64,000 bases of DNA from Hydractinia symbiolongicarpus (GCF_029227915.1 NC_079878.1:6014001-6078000), one strand, 5' to 3'; positions 31,296 to 45,000 are shown, counted from the stretch's first letter. Translations and numbers: made by a program. The notes: a model not told the origin generated them from the sequence alone.

Positions 31296-32509
31296 ACATC
31301 TTTATAAAAAAAAGGTTAGAGAATCGCTTTGGTGGAGTTTTTGTTGAATTTTTTAATTCATTGAAGTATTATTTACAAAGAATTAAAGCAGTTTAAAATA
31401 GGAGTAATTGTTTTTCTTATTTAATGCACTCAAAAACAGCCCTGAAACTTCATTTTTTCATCAAGTATGTTGATTTCTATAAATAGTGCGAGCACAACCA
31501 AATAAAAGTGGAAATCTGTTTGTTATTGTGGGTTTTTTAGTGATATCTTAAAGGCAGATGTTTTTATGTTCTTATTTAAAAGTGAAAGATATTTCTTTAA
31601 ATTATTATAATTACGTATATTGTTACATTTTATTTATTTGTTTTGATGTAAAGTGTTGGAAACAAGATTGTTAAATAATTCCGAATGTTAATTGAGGTAA
31701 TTTGAGTTGAGGTAGCTTTGAGGTAAACATTCTAATTTGGTAAAGAAAGAAATTTCCAAAGGTTAATTTTTCACAGAGCAATTTTCTTCAGAAAATTTAC
31801 TTTTTAAAATAAATGTTATTGTAGCTAATTTTGTTGCCTTTTTATGTAATTTAAAAAATTGTATATAAGTAGAAATAAATGTATATTACTTCAGAATTTT
31901 CATCTTGTAAATTCTCATTTTTATATCCGCCCAAATATAAACTGTATAGATAATAAAAATGTTTTTGTTTAAAATCTGTTTTAAGATAGTAAAAGTTCTA
32001 AGTAATAAAGATTTTCAACAAAGAAAACTTTTGTGAACGCAAATTTCAGAGAATTCATGAGAAAAAGTTTATGAGTCTCATGAGAAAAAAAAGACAATTT
32101 TGTTGTCAATTTTGAATAAGACCGTTTAATATTCTTGTCTAATCACAACTTGTCAATATTTTACCTGCTGATTTAAGTTACATTTGTTATTTTGGTGGTC
32201 TTCAGCATTTTATTTTGTGATTTATAATTTTACAAATACTTTCTTTTATATCTCTTTTAAAGTGCTAACGTATATCGTAATGCCCCCCTTCCAGAAGCGT
32301 TTGTTCACTTAAAAAAACAACTAAAAAAGTAAGCACAAAAAACAGTCTTTTCAAATCATAAAGAAACACCAGATTAACTGTCCAACCTTTAGATTTGTTG
32401 TATTTTTTGTCGTAACATTTACTTGTCTGTCTGTGATATTATTGGTTCGGGATAGACGACAGGTTCTGTGCACATGTGATTTACCTCTGTCCCATTTTTT
32501 TGGATTTAG
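31296..32509. other. 3' flank of PLXDC-like gene and upstream of RWDD2
   Basis: AT-rich and non-coding. Candidate poly(A) hexamers occur at about 31499 (AATAAA) and 31875 (AATAAA). Acceptor-like tttag ends at 32509, immediately before the RWDD2 leader. Nothing else is recognised. Confidence 0.45.
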
Positions 32510-32524
32510 AAATATGATAAAACA

Positions 32525-33406
32525 ATGTCTGACATTTCACGTGAAGAAATGCTTGTACATCTACAACTGCAGTTGCAAGAAGTTGAGATGTTAGAAGCTA
32601 TGTTTCCTGGTGAAAAGGAGATAATATGGCACGATCCAACGGTGTTGCTCGACGTGAAAGAATTTATAAGTTCAAATGGTAAATTACCCGCCACACTGCG
32701 GTATATCACTTTTGATGTGAATTTAGTTATTACGTTCACAAAAGATGAAAACAATATCGAATGCAAAGTACAAACCTCAATAACTTTACCAAGCTCATAT
32801 CCTGTTGAGTGCCTTCGTGTGTCTGTTATTTCCAATGACTTGACCAGGAATGAGCAAAGCTTACTTAACCAGGACTTACATTCGTATATTTCAACACTCG
32901 ATCGCGGTGGAATGATGACTTTAGATGTGATATCATGGTTACAGGCTTCTGTGGACCAGTACTACAACACCTGTTCTCACACACAGACGATTTCAGAAGC
33001 TCATCAAAGTGTTGAAGATGACCAACTCTCCTTGATGTGGCTCTACATGCACCATATATACAACAAGGAAAAGAGAAAAAGTATAATTCATTGGGCCGAT
33101 GAACTTTCTCTTACTGGTTTTTCTCTACCAGGAAAACCCGGGGTTGTTTATATAGAAGGTTTAACAAGAAATGTGGAGACTTACTTTGAACGATTGCGTA
33201 GGTTGAGTTGGAAGCGTATGTCGTGTAAATTAAAAGAAACTTGTAAAAAGAGGACTTTTTTAGATTTTCAAGAACTTTGTTTTGATGCACATGGTGGACG
33301 AGATTATCATATGGACATGGGTCAATTTTTCTTGTTTTTGAAACAACACGATTTAGGTTATATGTTCCAGGAATTATTTGGTGTAGAAGGCCACTGTTCA
33401 AAATAA
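32525..33406 (+). CDS. RWD domain-containing protein 2 (RWDD2A/B family)
   Basis: Intronless 293-aa protein, the same length as human RWDD2A. Residues 1-140 form an RWD domain (QLQEVEMLEAMFPGEKEI start, then ITLPSSYPVECLRVSV, where the YPxxxP-like turn is reduced to YPVE). Residues 165-290 form the DUF1115 domain (MWLYMHHIYNKEKRKSII, GFSLPGKPGVVYIEGL, YFERLRRLSWKRM). The molecular role of the family is unknown. RWD folds commonly mediate protein interaction. An acceptor-like AG lies 15 nt upstream of the ATG, after which ATGATAA gives a tiny upstream frame. The AATAAA hexamer at 33402-33407 overlaps the stop codon. Confidence 0.93.
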   Translation: MSDISREEMLVHLQLQLQEVEMLEAMFPGEKEIIWHDPTVLLDVKEFISSNGKLPATLRYITFDVNLVITFTKDENNIECKVQTSITLPSSYPVECLRVSVISNDLTRNEQSLLNQDLHSYISTLDRGGMMTLDVISWLQASVDQYYNTCSHTQTISEAHQSVEDDQLSLMWLYMHHIYNKEKRKSIIHWADELSLTGFSLPGKPGVVYIEGLTRNVETYFERLRRLSWKRMSCKLKETCKKRTFLDFQELCFDAHGGRDYHMDMGQFFLFLKQHDLGYMFQELFGVEGHCSK

Positions 33407-33407
33407 A
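33402..33407 (+). promoter_or_regulatory. AATAAA overlapping the RWDD2 stop codon
   Basis: The hexamer spans the TAA stop. If used, the 3' untranslated region would be only about 15-25 nt. Use is inferred, and no better hexamer is evident in the next 300 bp. Confidence 0.4.
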
Positions 33408-35119
33408 TTGATTCGTAATTGCGATGTTTTTCTTTTTGTTGTTAGCACTATTTGAGTTTTGTGTAGCTTACGTGTGAAACACTTATAACGTTGCTTGCGT
33501 CACTCATTGACATCGTGCTTGACAATTGTGCAACAATTTTAGTTGTTAACTGAACTATAGTTCGGGCGTGAATATTTTGCGCTAAAGAGGATAATGCGAA
33601 GGCGTGGCAATTGATGGCGGTGAAGTTTCGCTTTTTTAAAAAAAACTGTTTTGATAATCTAAGAGCCGACCAATCATCTCCCGTTTTTTCTCCAGATGTA
33701 TGCTTTACACCAACTTCAAGTAAACTGGGACTTTTTGGTATATGCGCTGGGTAGTGCCTCCGGACCGTATACCTCGTCGCTTAGATTAAGTTATAAAGCT
33801 TGGCAAAGTTTTCGACGCCAAATAATAATAACGTATTCCTTGAAAGATAAGTCGCCTTAATTACAAATTTTTTTCAGACAGATAAGTAATTTTAATGACG
33901 TTATGGGGATATAAATAGCATCATTTCTAAAAGTTTCTTATTTTTTATTTTAAAAAGATCCATTTCGCAGAAATATTGATGGTTATAAAATAGTGCGAGA
34001 TGATTAAAGTAGAAAAATTAATAACTTCAGTGGAATTAAAAATGACGCCATTTTTTTCACAACTCCAGCTCATTACTTTCTTTTTTGATTTCTGTGTTTA
34101 CCCACGGCGACTAATCACATCTTTGTGCTTCCCTTCTTAATACTGACCTGCTTTCAGACGCAACTACCCCTTCAGTTAGCCAGCCACATGTCAAACTACT
34201 TTTCTTGATTTTATACAATATTTTAACGTTCACTTTTTTGATCTCTTTTATCTGTTTATATATTGTGATTCTTAATTTATTTAATATATTACTTTTAGTG
34301 TCTGAACAGGACAAACATTGCGAATAGCGTTTTATCCTGTATAAAGATTCATAAATAATAACAACCGATATTTCCATTTAAATCTTGTCTTTATTTTATT
34401 TCCAATACCCAAACAGCAACATCTTGATCTGTTGTATACAAGAGATTTTTAACATTCGAAACAATCTTCCGCGCAGAAACATAGGCAGGAAAAAATAGTA
34501 ACCACCCTTTTTTTATCTCGTCTTTTCCACTAAGCTCATTTGGACAATGTTTTTTTAAAAAGAAACACCAGTCTGAATGTTTTACAGATTTTCTGAAAGT
34601 TTATGGAGCATGCCCTCTATTGAAACGTGTTTTTTTTTATCACAAAAACGTAATTGTAGTGACAAAGATTTATTTATAGTTTTCTGTTTCTTGTAATACA
34701 AAATTTATAAATTACAAACAATATCTAAAATAAAACCAAACTATCTGTACGTGCACAGTGTTTAGAGAGTTTCAACGAGATCAGTAAAAATGACCAATAT
34801 TTGATCTGGTTAAAAAAAATGGGCCAGTGGGATTGTTTTATTTTTTTTTTTACTTGAAAAATTTAATTGTTAAATGCTAGAAAGTGTGAAAATTACGGAC
34901 CTTGCAGATGCAGCGGTTACCAATCTGTATATAGGAATAAAAAAATAAGTAGGGTCTGTTTCTTATACTCATCGAGGAAGAGAAACATAAGTAAAAACAG
35001 AATGAAGTGAAATTTCTCCGGATGCACTGCTATTAAAAAAATCAAAAAAATTTAATACACTATTTCAGCAGGACAAAGTTTTCAGCCGAAAAAAAATTCC
35101 TGTTTTAATTTTTTTTCTT
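33408..35119. other. Intergenic region between convergent RWDD2 and PIKfyve genes
   Basis: AT-rich with no supported exon. Short frames such as the one at 34111-34377 lack any family resemblance. A DNA transposon remnant begins at 35120. Confidence 0.5.
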
Positions 35120-35498
35120 TTAAGGGAATTAACTTTCGCAAGAAAGTTTTTGAAATTAAATTTAATCTTTGCAACAACTAATTTTCGCAAATTTAGAAAG
35201 TTCTATTATTTGGCGAGAATTAAATTTCGCTAAAATTTGATGACATTTGTTACTCAGTACATACCGTTTTTCAAGATATTGAGATTTTTAAATTCACCAC
35301 GTACAACAAAATTATATGTAGTTGTACGCAATTCAGAAGAAAAGGACTAGTGTCAATTGTTTTTCGAGAAAAAGACAACCCATTTTCGCGAGAATTAAAT
35401 TTCGAAACTTTCGCGAATAGCGAGTTTTAAAATAACTTACGCGGGAACTAATTTTCGCGAAATTAAAAAAAAAACTTGCAAAAATTTAATTCCCTTAA
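35120..35498. mobile_element. MITE with TTAA-flanked 13-bp inverted repeats
   Basis: TTAAGGGAATTAA at 35120-35132 and its exact reverse complement at 35486-35498 bound 379 bp. If TTAA is the target duplication, the ends are GGGAATTAA, as in piggyBac-like elements. The interior is rich in aattttcgcga and aattaaatttcg subrepeats on both strands and non-coding. It sits 90 bp past the PIKfyve stop codon. Confidence 0.7.
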
Positions 35499-35587
35499 GG
35501 CATTTAACTTTTTATAATTTGTCTAATAAGAAAATATTAAGTTTAGTTTTCCTTGTGTCCATCCTTTGTCGTGCAATCACCTTGATC

Positions 35588-38500
35588 TTAAACCGAGTTT
35601 AAATCAGCACCAAAACCAGTCCATTTGTCAGGAACCATCAAGAAATATCTTTGCATAGCTTGCGTATAACGGTCTCGATATGCCTCCGGTGAAACAACTG
35701 TCGGCATTTTGCCTTGCCCACCCAAAATACCAGTTGATTTCACATAACTTTCTAATTTTTTATCCCAAGTATACGTTCGAATGTAATCTAGTGTACAAAA
35801 ATGCAGCGTTTATATTTCTCTTTATAAAAAGACCAAATTCTAATCAGGCTGGTCATTATTCTTAGTTCTGTTGTTCTAAATAATAGACCTATTTTTTTAA
35901 CATGAAAGTCTAGCCTGATATTCTTATAAAGCATATTCTTATAATAAAGTGTGTAGTCATTACACACAAATAGAATAATACTTTTCTCCAGAATTTAATT
36001 CGTAGTAATTTCACATATTAAATTTCGAGCTTCGAAGCAAAATCTCTAAAATACGCGAAAGGAGTGCGCGCGTAAATTAATACGCGAAAAACTACATTTT
36101 AAGATCTCAAAATCAATCAACTTTTAAGTTATTTATAAAGATCGATAGGCACCAAGTGAGCTGCCACACCAAAGCGGCAATCATGTAGTAACTATTCTAT
36201 TTCCAATTAGATCTTTTTATAGCAACAAAGAAAATATTAGCCAATGTTGGTCCAAAAGTTAGCCTATGTTGGTATTTAAGTTAGCCACTAAAGAGTCATA
36301 TTTCATTTTTAACAAGAACCTTTATCAAGAAATAAATGGTGTAACTATGGGTTCTCCATTAGAATCAACATTTCTGTTTTATTTATTTATTTATTATTAT
36401 TGGTTTAAATGTTCCACAAACTTACCTATTATACCAACCGCAAGCTCTGAATTTTTTTCATCGATTCCAACAAGTAAAGAATAATCCATCACCATGTTTG
36501 TGGAGAGAAACTCGGTGTCGTTGTAAATAGCTTTCGACAAAACAGCTTTGCTATGTGCTCGGATAAACAACGGAGATTCGCATGTCACTAAACAAAGTTT
36601 ATCAAATTGATTAAAAATAACGTTTACTTTTAAACCAGAATAGTAAAATTGATATATGATTTGTAAAAATTCGGTAATGTTGCAATATTTAGATTCGTTT
36701 GATCGTACAATCAGATCAGGCGCGGAGATCCAGATTTTACTCAATAATGAGTCTTTATTTTCTCATCATTCCTTACATTTCCGTGACAATTTTGCTCATT
36801 ATTTTTTATCAGTAGGAACACTTATAAAGGTAAATATTATACAAGTAAAAACTGTAAAAAAATTAATTCTAATTCTTTCAAAAAAGTTCTCAAATTCAAT
36901 CCTTTATATTTTTAAAATTAAAATAGTTCTAATACACCATTGGAAATTAATTTTTTCTGACTTGTTAAAGGCATTGCACATATTCCTGACTTTTTCGTGA
37001 CATCTTGACAATATTTTAAAAATCTCTGACAATTCCTAACTATCCTGAAAATTTTGGCTGAGTGGAAGATATATAGAATGACGAGAAGAATTAAAATGTT
37101 AACGACATTTTTGTTGTTGTTGAAGTATTGTGTTGTATCATCTGAAATAGTCACTTTCGGCAGACATCAATATTTGTGATGCCCATTCCCATAAATTTTT
37201 AAGTTTGTATTTGAAGCGAATAAAACTGTTATTAGTTAAAACGCGGCGTTACAAAGACGAAGTCTTGACAATGTGTTCAAAATATCAACTGACTAAAATT
37301 TCCAAAACAATGATTTTCCTTGAAATAGATAATTTTTTGAAATTTCCATGCACTAAGCAAGTTTACAAATTGGAAGCAGAGGGGACCGGTTGCGACTAAC
37401 ACAATCATAGGTCATAGTCGTTGAAAATTCTGCTTAGCTGATCATGAAGTAACGACAAAGTAAATGAGTTATTAATGATAGTAAAAAAGAAAGTTACTAA
37501 CTTTCAAGAAAGTTTTCATCCATAAGAACATCTTCTTTCACTGAAGAGTGTACATAACGACTACGCACTGAACCTTTCAAATCAAATATCTAGAATAAAG
37601 ATACAAATAAAGTTTGAAGCAACATTTCCAAAGAAAGAAATAACACTACTAGTGTATGAACGTGGTGGCAAGCTGCCCTGGTTACATTATCTTGCCAATA
37701 AAACAAATTCTATATTGAATAAATTTTGCTTTGAATGAATGCGTCATTAATGAGATACTTCTATGTGAGGAATTTCCACATCTTTCTTGCGCATCGTTCA
37801 CATCGCAAAATAAATAGTCGCGAATCAAACAATATAATATTGTAGTGAATAAATAAACAAATTTTACAAATCTTTGTCCTAAAACAGATTTTCATAATAA
37901 ATATTTCAAATAAAATAAAATTATGATCGTAAAAAATTAATTGCTCGATTCACTGTAATTGTTGGAGTAGAAAGAAACAGAGATTAACAAGGCGAGAAGA
38001 ACGCGAAAGAAACTTAAAGAATCAAACGTTTCGAATTTCTCTCCCTGCAACTTTCGCAGTGGACTAGATATACCTTGTCGACTTTCTTCTCATAAAACAA
38101 ATTCTCCATCACGAGTACATCTTGTCTCATCGTTGTATTCGTCACTGAATTTTTAAAACCAATGCGATAAACACCAAGCAGTTTCGCCATGGCGGTTGGT
38201 CTCTGTACAAAAATGTAACAAGGTTACTCGGATTTGTATTCATAAGACTAATTTCGTTGAAAAACATAAGCTTGATGTTTTACATATAATTTTACTTATT
38301 AAACAAATAAACAAATAGAAATAAAAATAAATAAAAACTTTCTTACTTTTTCTTTGATAGCTTTATTTATGTACGCAAAATATCTGGGTGCGAAATCAAC
38401 AAAAGATTGCACTTCTAGTCTTGACATCTGTTTCATTACAAATCGATCATCTGCACCACAAAGTAAAATTGAACATTGTTAAGCGAAAGGTTTGTTTTAA

Positions 38501-39028
38501 CCTTTTTATTCTGCTATTTTTTGAAGTTGTCGTTAGCGAAAATATTATACAAAACTTTCGTATGAGAATGCTAATACAAAAACATGCTGCTCTATTCAAC
38601 TGAAAATGAACAATGATAAAACCGTGACCAGAAGTTTGACGCGTTAAGATTGCATCAATGAAAAAATTTCGGGAGCGTTGTGACCTTCCAAGGCTTCAAA
38701 GCCAATCACTTCTCCCTGCTTGTTTAGTGCCTGGCGTCTTTTTTCTTTGAAAATAGAGAAAAACAGGTTTTTACATTTCGGGAGAAACGTTTTGGAAATT
38801 GTAAGGGTACTTTGGTGGTGATTTCAGCATTGTGATTCTTAAACCAGAAATTAGAAAAAAGTAAATAAACTAACCAAGCGATTTCGAAAAAGATGAGCCT
38901 GACTTTCCTCCAGTCGCTTTCCAAAACATACATCTTGCAAGAGATTGAATAAACCTGCATAAAAACATTGTATGAAATTGAAGATACCCGCAAATATGTC
39001 AACCTACATAAGAATATATAAAAACGAG

Positions 39029-39075
<47 letters not shown>

Positions 39076-42000
39076 AACAACAGAACTAAAAGTAGCCACA
39101 CCTCTCTTCACCCTCTGGAAAGATCAACTCTCTCAATTGCCGAAATTGTTCTGCATAATAAACACTGCAATAAAATCTTGCAACAGTATTCTGAAACTCT
39201 AAAAAAACAAATAAATATTAAAAGTAGCACATAAAATTAAAAGAACAAAAGTGTACAAAAATTCATCGTACGTAGTTTGATGTGATCAACAAATTCCTTT
39301 TCCTCCTTCTTTTTGCTGACTTCCTCTAAAATAAATCAGCTTATACTTTGAAAAAATCAGGACCCACGCCCCTCTATACATTCTACTAGCAACAATGCAG
39401 AAGAAACGACGGCGAGTAAGAGACATGTTGAAGTCTTTTTTTATAACAGACAAGTGTCAAACACGTGATTTCATGGGTAACCAGAGGATTTGAATGACAA
39501 CTGACGATCCTTCTGTTTGCTAAAAATTTACAACTCAAATCACTGAGTGTTAGAAGAGGCGGGTGATCGAAGTAGTTATCAAGAAACATAAAATACCCTG
39601 ACAAAAATTGACGATGCAAAATAAGTGAATAATTCATCATTTATCCTACATGATACAAACAGTTCTGTTAAAAAAAAATAATAACAAAAACTTGGTTTCC
39701 TATTTATAAAAGTACTAATTTTTATTCCTTTGTCAAAAGGCCTTTTCGTTAAAAACAACTTCATGTAACATGTCTTCTTCAAATAAAAAGGTTCATTCCT
39801 TTGCTGCTACATTTATATTGATATTTCAGCGAGAATTTTGTTTTGATGTATCAATATGGGTACATACACAAAGTTATAACCTGAACTCAAGCAAGCAAAG
39901 CAAATCATGCAGCAACATACCTCCCGACTTGACGCTACCACTGCCGTCCAATACGTCATCACATGATCCAGAGTCTTCCACATCAAGTCCGTCCATAATC
40001 GGATCCAACTCGACTGACGCTAAAGGATGACGGCGACCAACACCTGCTGTACGCTTCAAAATGGGAGAGTCGACAATTGAATTTTCTGCATCTAAGAAAC
40101 AAATTAAAAGTCAATTCCAAGTGACGATGTTTCGACTCATAACATTAAACTTTTTTTCGTAATATTTTGCCCAACATAGCACAGGTCAATATCAGACTAT
40201 GAATAGACTGGTCTCTGATAAACACAAGAAACGCAAAGCATAGACTGCAAATCTGCAAATAAAAAAATTAAGCTACATTACGTACTTGAGACACTGTCGA
40301 CTTCATCCACACCGTCATTGGGATCAGCCCATGAGCGAGGTCGCAGAGGTTGTTGACGTGTAGCGTTATTGCGAAGTACAACATTCCCTTCTGGTCTAAA
40401 GTTTTTGAAAGTAGTCAGCACGGTAAAGGACATTTTAATTTAATAACACAACTAAGAATGCCTTAGACAAGCCTATCATTTATTTCAAAAACTTTGACAG
40501 GGCAGTGATAATTTCTTGTGTTAGCTTAATATGTGGTAAAATGAAGGATTAAACTTTGATACGTCATTCTACTGATGGATGATGGGTTTCAATCCAAGCG
40601 ACAGACAGGGATAGTGATGTAAATATATTAAATATGGAAATCGCTCACAAAGAAAGATAACCAAAAAATAGAGGACACAAACAAACGAAAATATGAAACC
40701 CTTACAAATTAGGCGTTGTTGGTGAATTTCTTAGCTCGACTAAAACTTGTTTACGTGTCGGGCTCGGCGTGTTGGGCTGACTATTTATTATCGGTGTTTG
40801 CAAGAAAGTGTTGGTTACTTTCTTCCCTGCCATCATATCTTGTATATTTTGAAGCTGATTCATATAATCTTGAGAGCTACAAGATATTCGGATTATCAGA
40901 TCAACAGAAGCAGAGAAATCAAGCAACATTGTTAAATTAATTAATAATGATGTGTTTTACCTTAAAAATTTAAATAGAATCTATTATATCATAATCGGAG
41001 TGGAAGTTGATAGAAAAGGGTTTCGCTATTACATTGTTGAACCTGAAAGACTTTTTGTGTTTAACAAAAACTTTTAACTGGTTTAAAACTGATTTGCTTA
41101 AGAGTGTACCTCAAAGTAAATGCGATTAACGAAGTTGGTTCCTTTTCATTGATCACAATACATGCTGACCCATTTACTTGTGGCATGTACTGCTCATATG
41201 AAGGACTAAAACAAAAAGAAAAATATTTCAAACAGCAGATAAATACAAATTCAGTTGGCTGAAGGAGAAGACAGCCAATTTAAACTTTTATCACCAATGC
41301 AGCCATTAGTATTCGAGCGTTTACGATCAAAAATTATTTCGTGAAATTTTTACTCTCTTGAAGTCTGCAGAATACACTCACAATGGTCGTGGGATGGGCT
41401 GAAAGTTAACTCCAGGAAGCCAGTTAGCAATGATCTTTTTCATCTTTTCACTGCCGCCTCGTCTGTTAACTGTTGCAGCTAAAATGAGGTTAAATGAAGA
41501 TAAAAATTTTCATTAATGAAAACGAGTACAAGAGCCGTAATTTTAAAGAAACACCAGCACCACAACTTATCAAAAATAACAAACTTCGGCCGCGCCTGAG
41601 AGTAGAAATATCTTATTTGAGCAATCTCTCTGTACCTTGTTAAAAAATCGTTAATTTACTTTGGTATTTGTTCGTTACTTGTTATTAGGGTCGTCACGAA
41701 ATTCAACAAAAAGCCACTCACAACTTAATGTTTAAGATATGACATAATTTTTTCTTCTTTCCTACGAAACTTTTGGTACGAAAATTTTGGTACCAAAATT
41801 TTGCACGAAATCTTTAGCACGAAAAATTTGATACGTACACTTTTAGTAATAAACGTACACTTTTGCTTAGTTTCTTAATAAAGTATTAAATACCAACTTC
41901 TTAAGCAGAAGGACATAAATCTTATTCATGATAAACAAAAATAAAAATGCTTCAATATATACCTTCATTGATTCCTGCAGGTAACTTGAGTGCGTCTGTA

Positions 42001-45000
42001 ACATCATTTTCTACATTAAAAAAGACTGTCTATGAAACAAGACGTTTCATTGATACGTCACTTTAACAGTGACGACGACAACGACGAGAAAAACGACGTG
42101 ACAACAACAACAACAACAAATAAGATTTGAAAGATTGAGAGATATCTCTTAATTTCTTTTCTTTACGACTGATTCTTTTCGAGTGACGCTTGCCACTAAT
42201 CGACATGCTTTAATCGACATATATGAAATGCTTTAATTGAAGCGGTAAACTAGTTGGTGAACTTACCAATGGAAAGAAAACGATGCTGTAAAGATTTATG
42301 TCGAGTATGTCCTGAAAATGAAATACTTTTAAACCAATTTTTATTTTATTTTTGAAAGTTTCAATTAATTTGTGCTGGTTATTGTTTTAGTATGAAGATA
42401 TTACTTATCATCATGTCAGTTAGAAAATTAAATATAGAAAACTTAAAATTGTCAATCACTAACGTGAGTATTTTATTACACTAGCTCGCAGATGCTAGGG
42501 TATTCAAATACAGCTGTCCGTCCCAAAATGGAAATTTTTGGCTCTCTGAGCACCGACACGGGAGTAGTCGTGTGTTCGAATCTCATCTTGGTAACTATTT
42601 TTACTTTTTTTTTCTTTTTACTATCTCGCCTGCGAGGATGTGTTTCCAACTCGTAACTAACTAACCAAATGGTCAATTGAAACGTCACAAATTTAAACTT
42701 CATACCTAAACTCTCTAAGTACTTAGAAGTCATCGGCCAAAATTGGTATTTGTTTTCGACAAAATTTGGCACAGTTAACAAAAAGAAATAATGCTGAACA
42801 TAATAGTGACATCAAAATTTTGCTTTTTGTCACCTAAATGTCATTTTAGGCCAAAATTGGTCCGGAAATTAAAATTACTTTATTTTCAACAAAATTTGGC
42901 AAAGTTAACCAAAAAAGTATGCTGAACATGATAGTGACATCAAAATGTTAACTTTCAACCATGAATGATAGGCTGTAATTTCTCTTTTTTCTAGTAATTT
43001 TTTTTATAAACTTTGTTGGCGAGCTAGTTTACGTATATTATACGTCTTGTTTTCATTAAATAATTGGTGACGAGCAGAGATGTTTAAACGCGAACTCTTT
43101 TTATCGTGGTTTTGATAAATGACTTTTAATTATCGTAACAAAATTAATCTGGATCCCTCTTTTTACCGCACGGTGTAGCCAATTTCAGTCCTTTTCTGTT
43201 GCACGCGAGTCCAGAAACCAATTTATCATATACGGTCATTAATTCATAGAAAATTTACAACATAATACAATTCCACTAAATTAGTAAAGCCTGGAGCACA
43301 CTGAACTAAAATGTAAGTCGAAAAACATTGAATGCCACAGTGAAAGTCATTCCCTCTTTCACTTTGTTATGCAAGTCCTCCAAATAGCTTACATCATTTC
43401 ACGAAAATGTGGTTGTGTATGACAAACTCACATACGCGTGAAAATGAACATAATACGTGCATGTGTATATATAATATTTGATAACTGTGTAAGCAGAGAT
43501 AACTGGGTGCAGAAGTTACCTGTTACAACCTTGGTACTACCTTACTGTGAAACGATACGAAGAAAAAATCTCGTTTCCATAACAACATGACAAAATCTTC
43601 CATCTGCACTCACATTCGGTTTGACTAAAAAACTCTCAATTCTATGACAACTACACTCATCCACTTTAAATAAATCAATCAATAAGTTACACAATTACGA
43701 CCCATAAAAGGGTTGCTGAAAATACAACTTTAACACTGAACCATATGGCTAGAATTTAACTTTTCATACAAGGCTGATATAGATTACAAATAAATATTCG
43801 TAGCACTGGAAACGAGGTTGGATGTAATGATGAAATACTGATAATAACGACTTATACTATCTTAACAACACAGAAAACCTGTGTAATAAGTGATAGGCAT
43901 ATCATCTGGATTCAAGAAAGCATACACGAATGATAGAAACCTGGGCACTATCTTGCCTTGAAACGCTTTGAAGATAAAATTGCGTTTATAAATCTGTGCG
44001 CACATTTAGTTTAAACATCGGTTTCTATGACAACTACAAGACTGAACAATAAAAAATAAAAAATAAATAAATAAAAACGACCCTCAAACGGCCCTACTGA
44101 AGCAATATGTAAGACTGAGAATGGCCATAAAACGACCTCTTACAACAGAAACAAGAACGTAGCAACACTATTCAAAATAACGTTTTTTTTATTGAATCAA
44201 ATAAATTTTCATCCTGCAGACTAACGATCTCTTCAGTTCAAGCGAATTCGACGCTAGCAACGGAAATGGTGAGTAACATTTACCTACTTTACAACATTTG
44301 ATACTCCTAGCTAATAGAGAATGCTTGCTAAAGCATGGCCCGCTACCACGAGGAATTATTGATTAGTCCATACCCGGACGGGGCTGAAAATTCTGTTGAC
44401 GGTAGTAATCAACTGACGATCTCGCAATTTAGCTAGTATCTACAACTTAACACCAATATCACCAATGTTATTGGATTATTAACAAAAAACCGAACATATG
44501 ATAACCACAAAGTCACATGTTCAAAAAACGGAAACATGTAAGGGATTACCACGAGAATAGCGCCTTTGCTAACTTTTTTACATTACATACAACATTCACA
44601 TGTTTAAGTAAAATACTAGGGTTAGTTACGAGTTACAAAATGAATTAACTACAAATTAATGAAAGAATATAAGTCGCGAACAAAGACGAGTTCATTATTA
44701 ATACCTGGTTTTGTAGGTTTTCTCACTGAAGCAGCATCATCTACAATTTTTCGATCGTCTTGTTGTTTTACCACATATGTTTTACCATCTATATTTGTTA
44801 TATTAGTGGTTGGGTTGGCGTCATACTAAAATAAATCGAGTTTAAGCGACGTTGAATATCACACAAGAATATCCATAAGCGTCATTCTTATTCTGATGGT
44901 AAAAGTTTTGTCTCTCTGCAAGTAAGCAAGCCTTCTATGTGTTGCTTCAGACAAGAAAAGGTATTTTAGAATAAACAAGTTCCAGTGTTCATAACTATGA

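Larger units (their letters stand above)
35588..39325 (-). other. PIKfyve lipid kinase (PIPK) domain (exons 33-40)
   Basis: Residues about 2388-2691. Visible are the ATP loop GGKSGSSF (near 2453-2460), the ATP-binding Lys in DDRFVMKQM (near 2471), RPTAMAKLLGVYRIG, FDLKGSVRSR, FIRAHSKAVL, the catalytic MDYSLLVG (Asp near 2606) and the metal-binding IID (Asp near 2626). The type III activation segment GKMPTVVSPEAYRDR is also present. All are intact, so the enzyme should be active. Confidence 0.95.

Noticed and set aside
36918..37154. Minus-strand frame between PIKfyve exons 38 and 39
   Set aside because: The PIKfyve phase and sequence go directly from FLDE..NFLE to MTCESPLFIR across this intron, so no exon is needed. 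The frame lacks flanking splice signals in phase.
39972..40030. Possible CRISPR or bacterial features anywhere in the window
   Set aside because: No spaced direct repeats of that kind. All genes are animal genes with spliceosomal introns, so contamination or a bacterial system is not supported.
42538..42590. Functional tRNA gene
   Set aside because: The A/B-box-like words do not fold into a full cloverleaf with an acceptor stem that I can see. Better explained as a SINE head inside the element.
42476..42781. 101-aa minus-strand open frame in PIKfyve intron 25
   Set aside because: It lies entirely within the repeat element at 42480-43028, has no family resemblance, and does not join the flanking PIKfyve exons.
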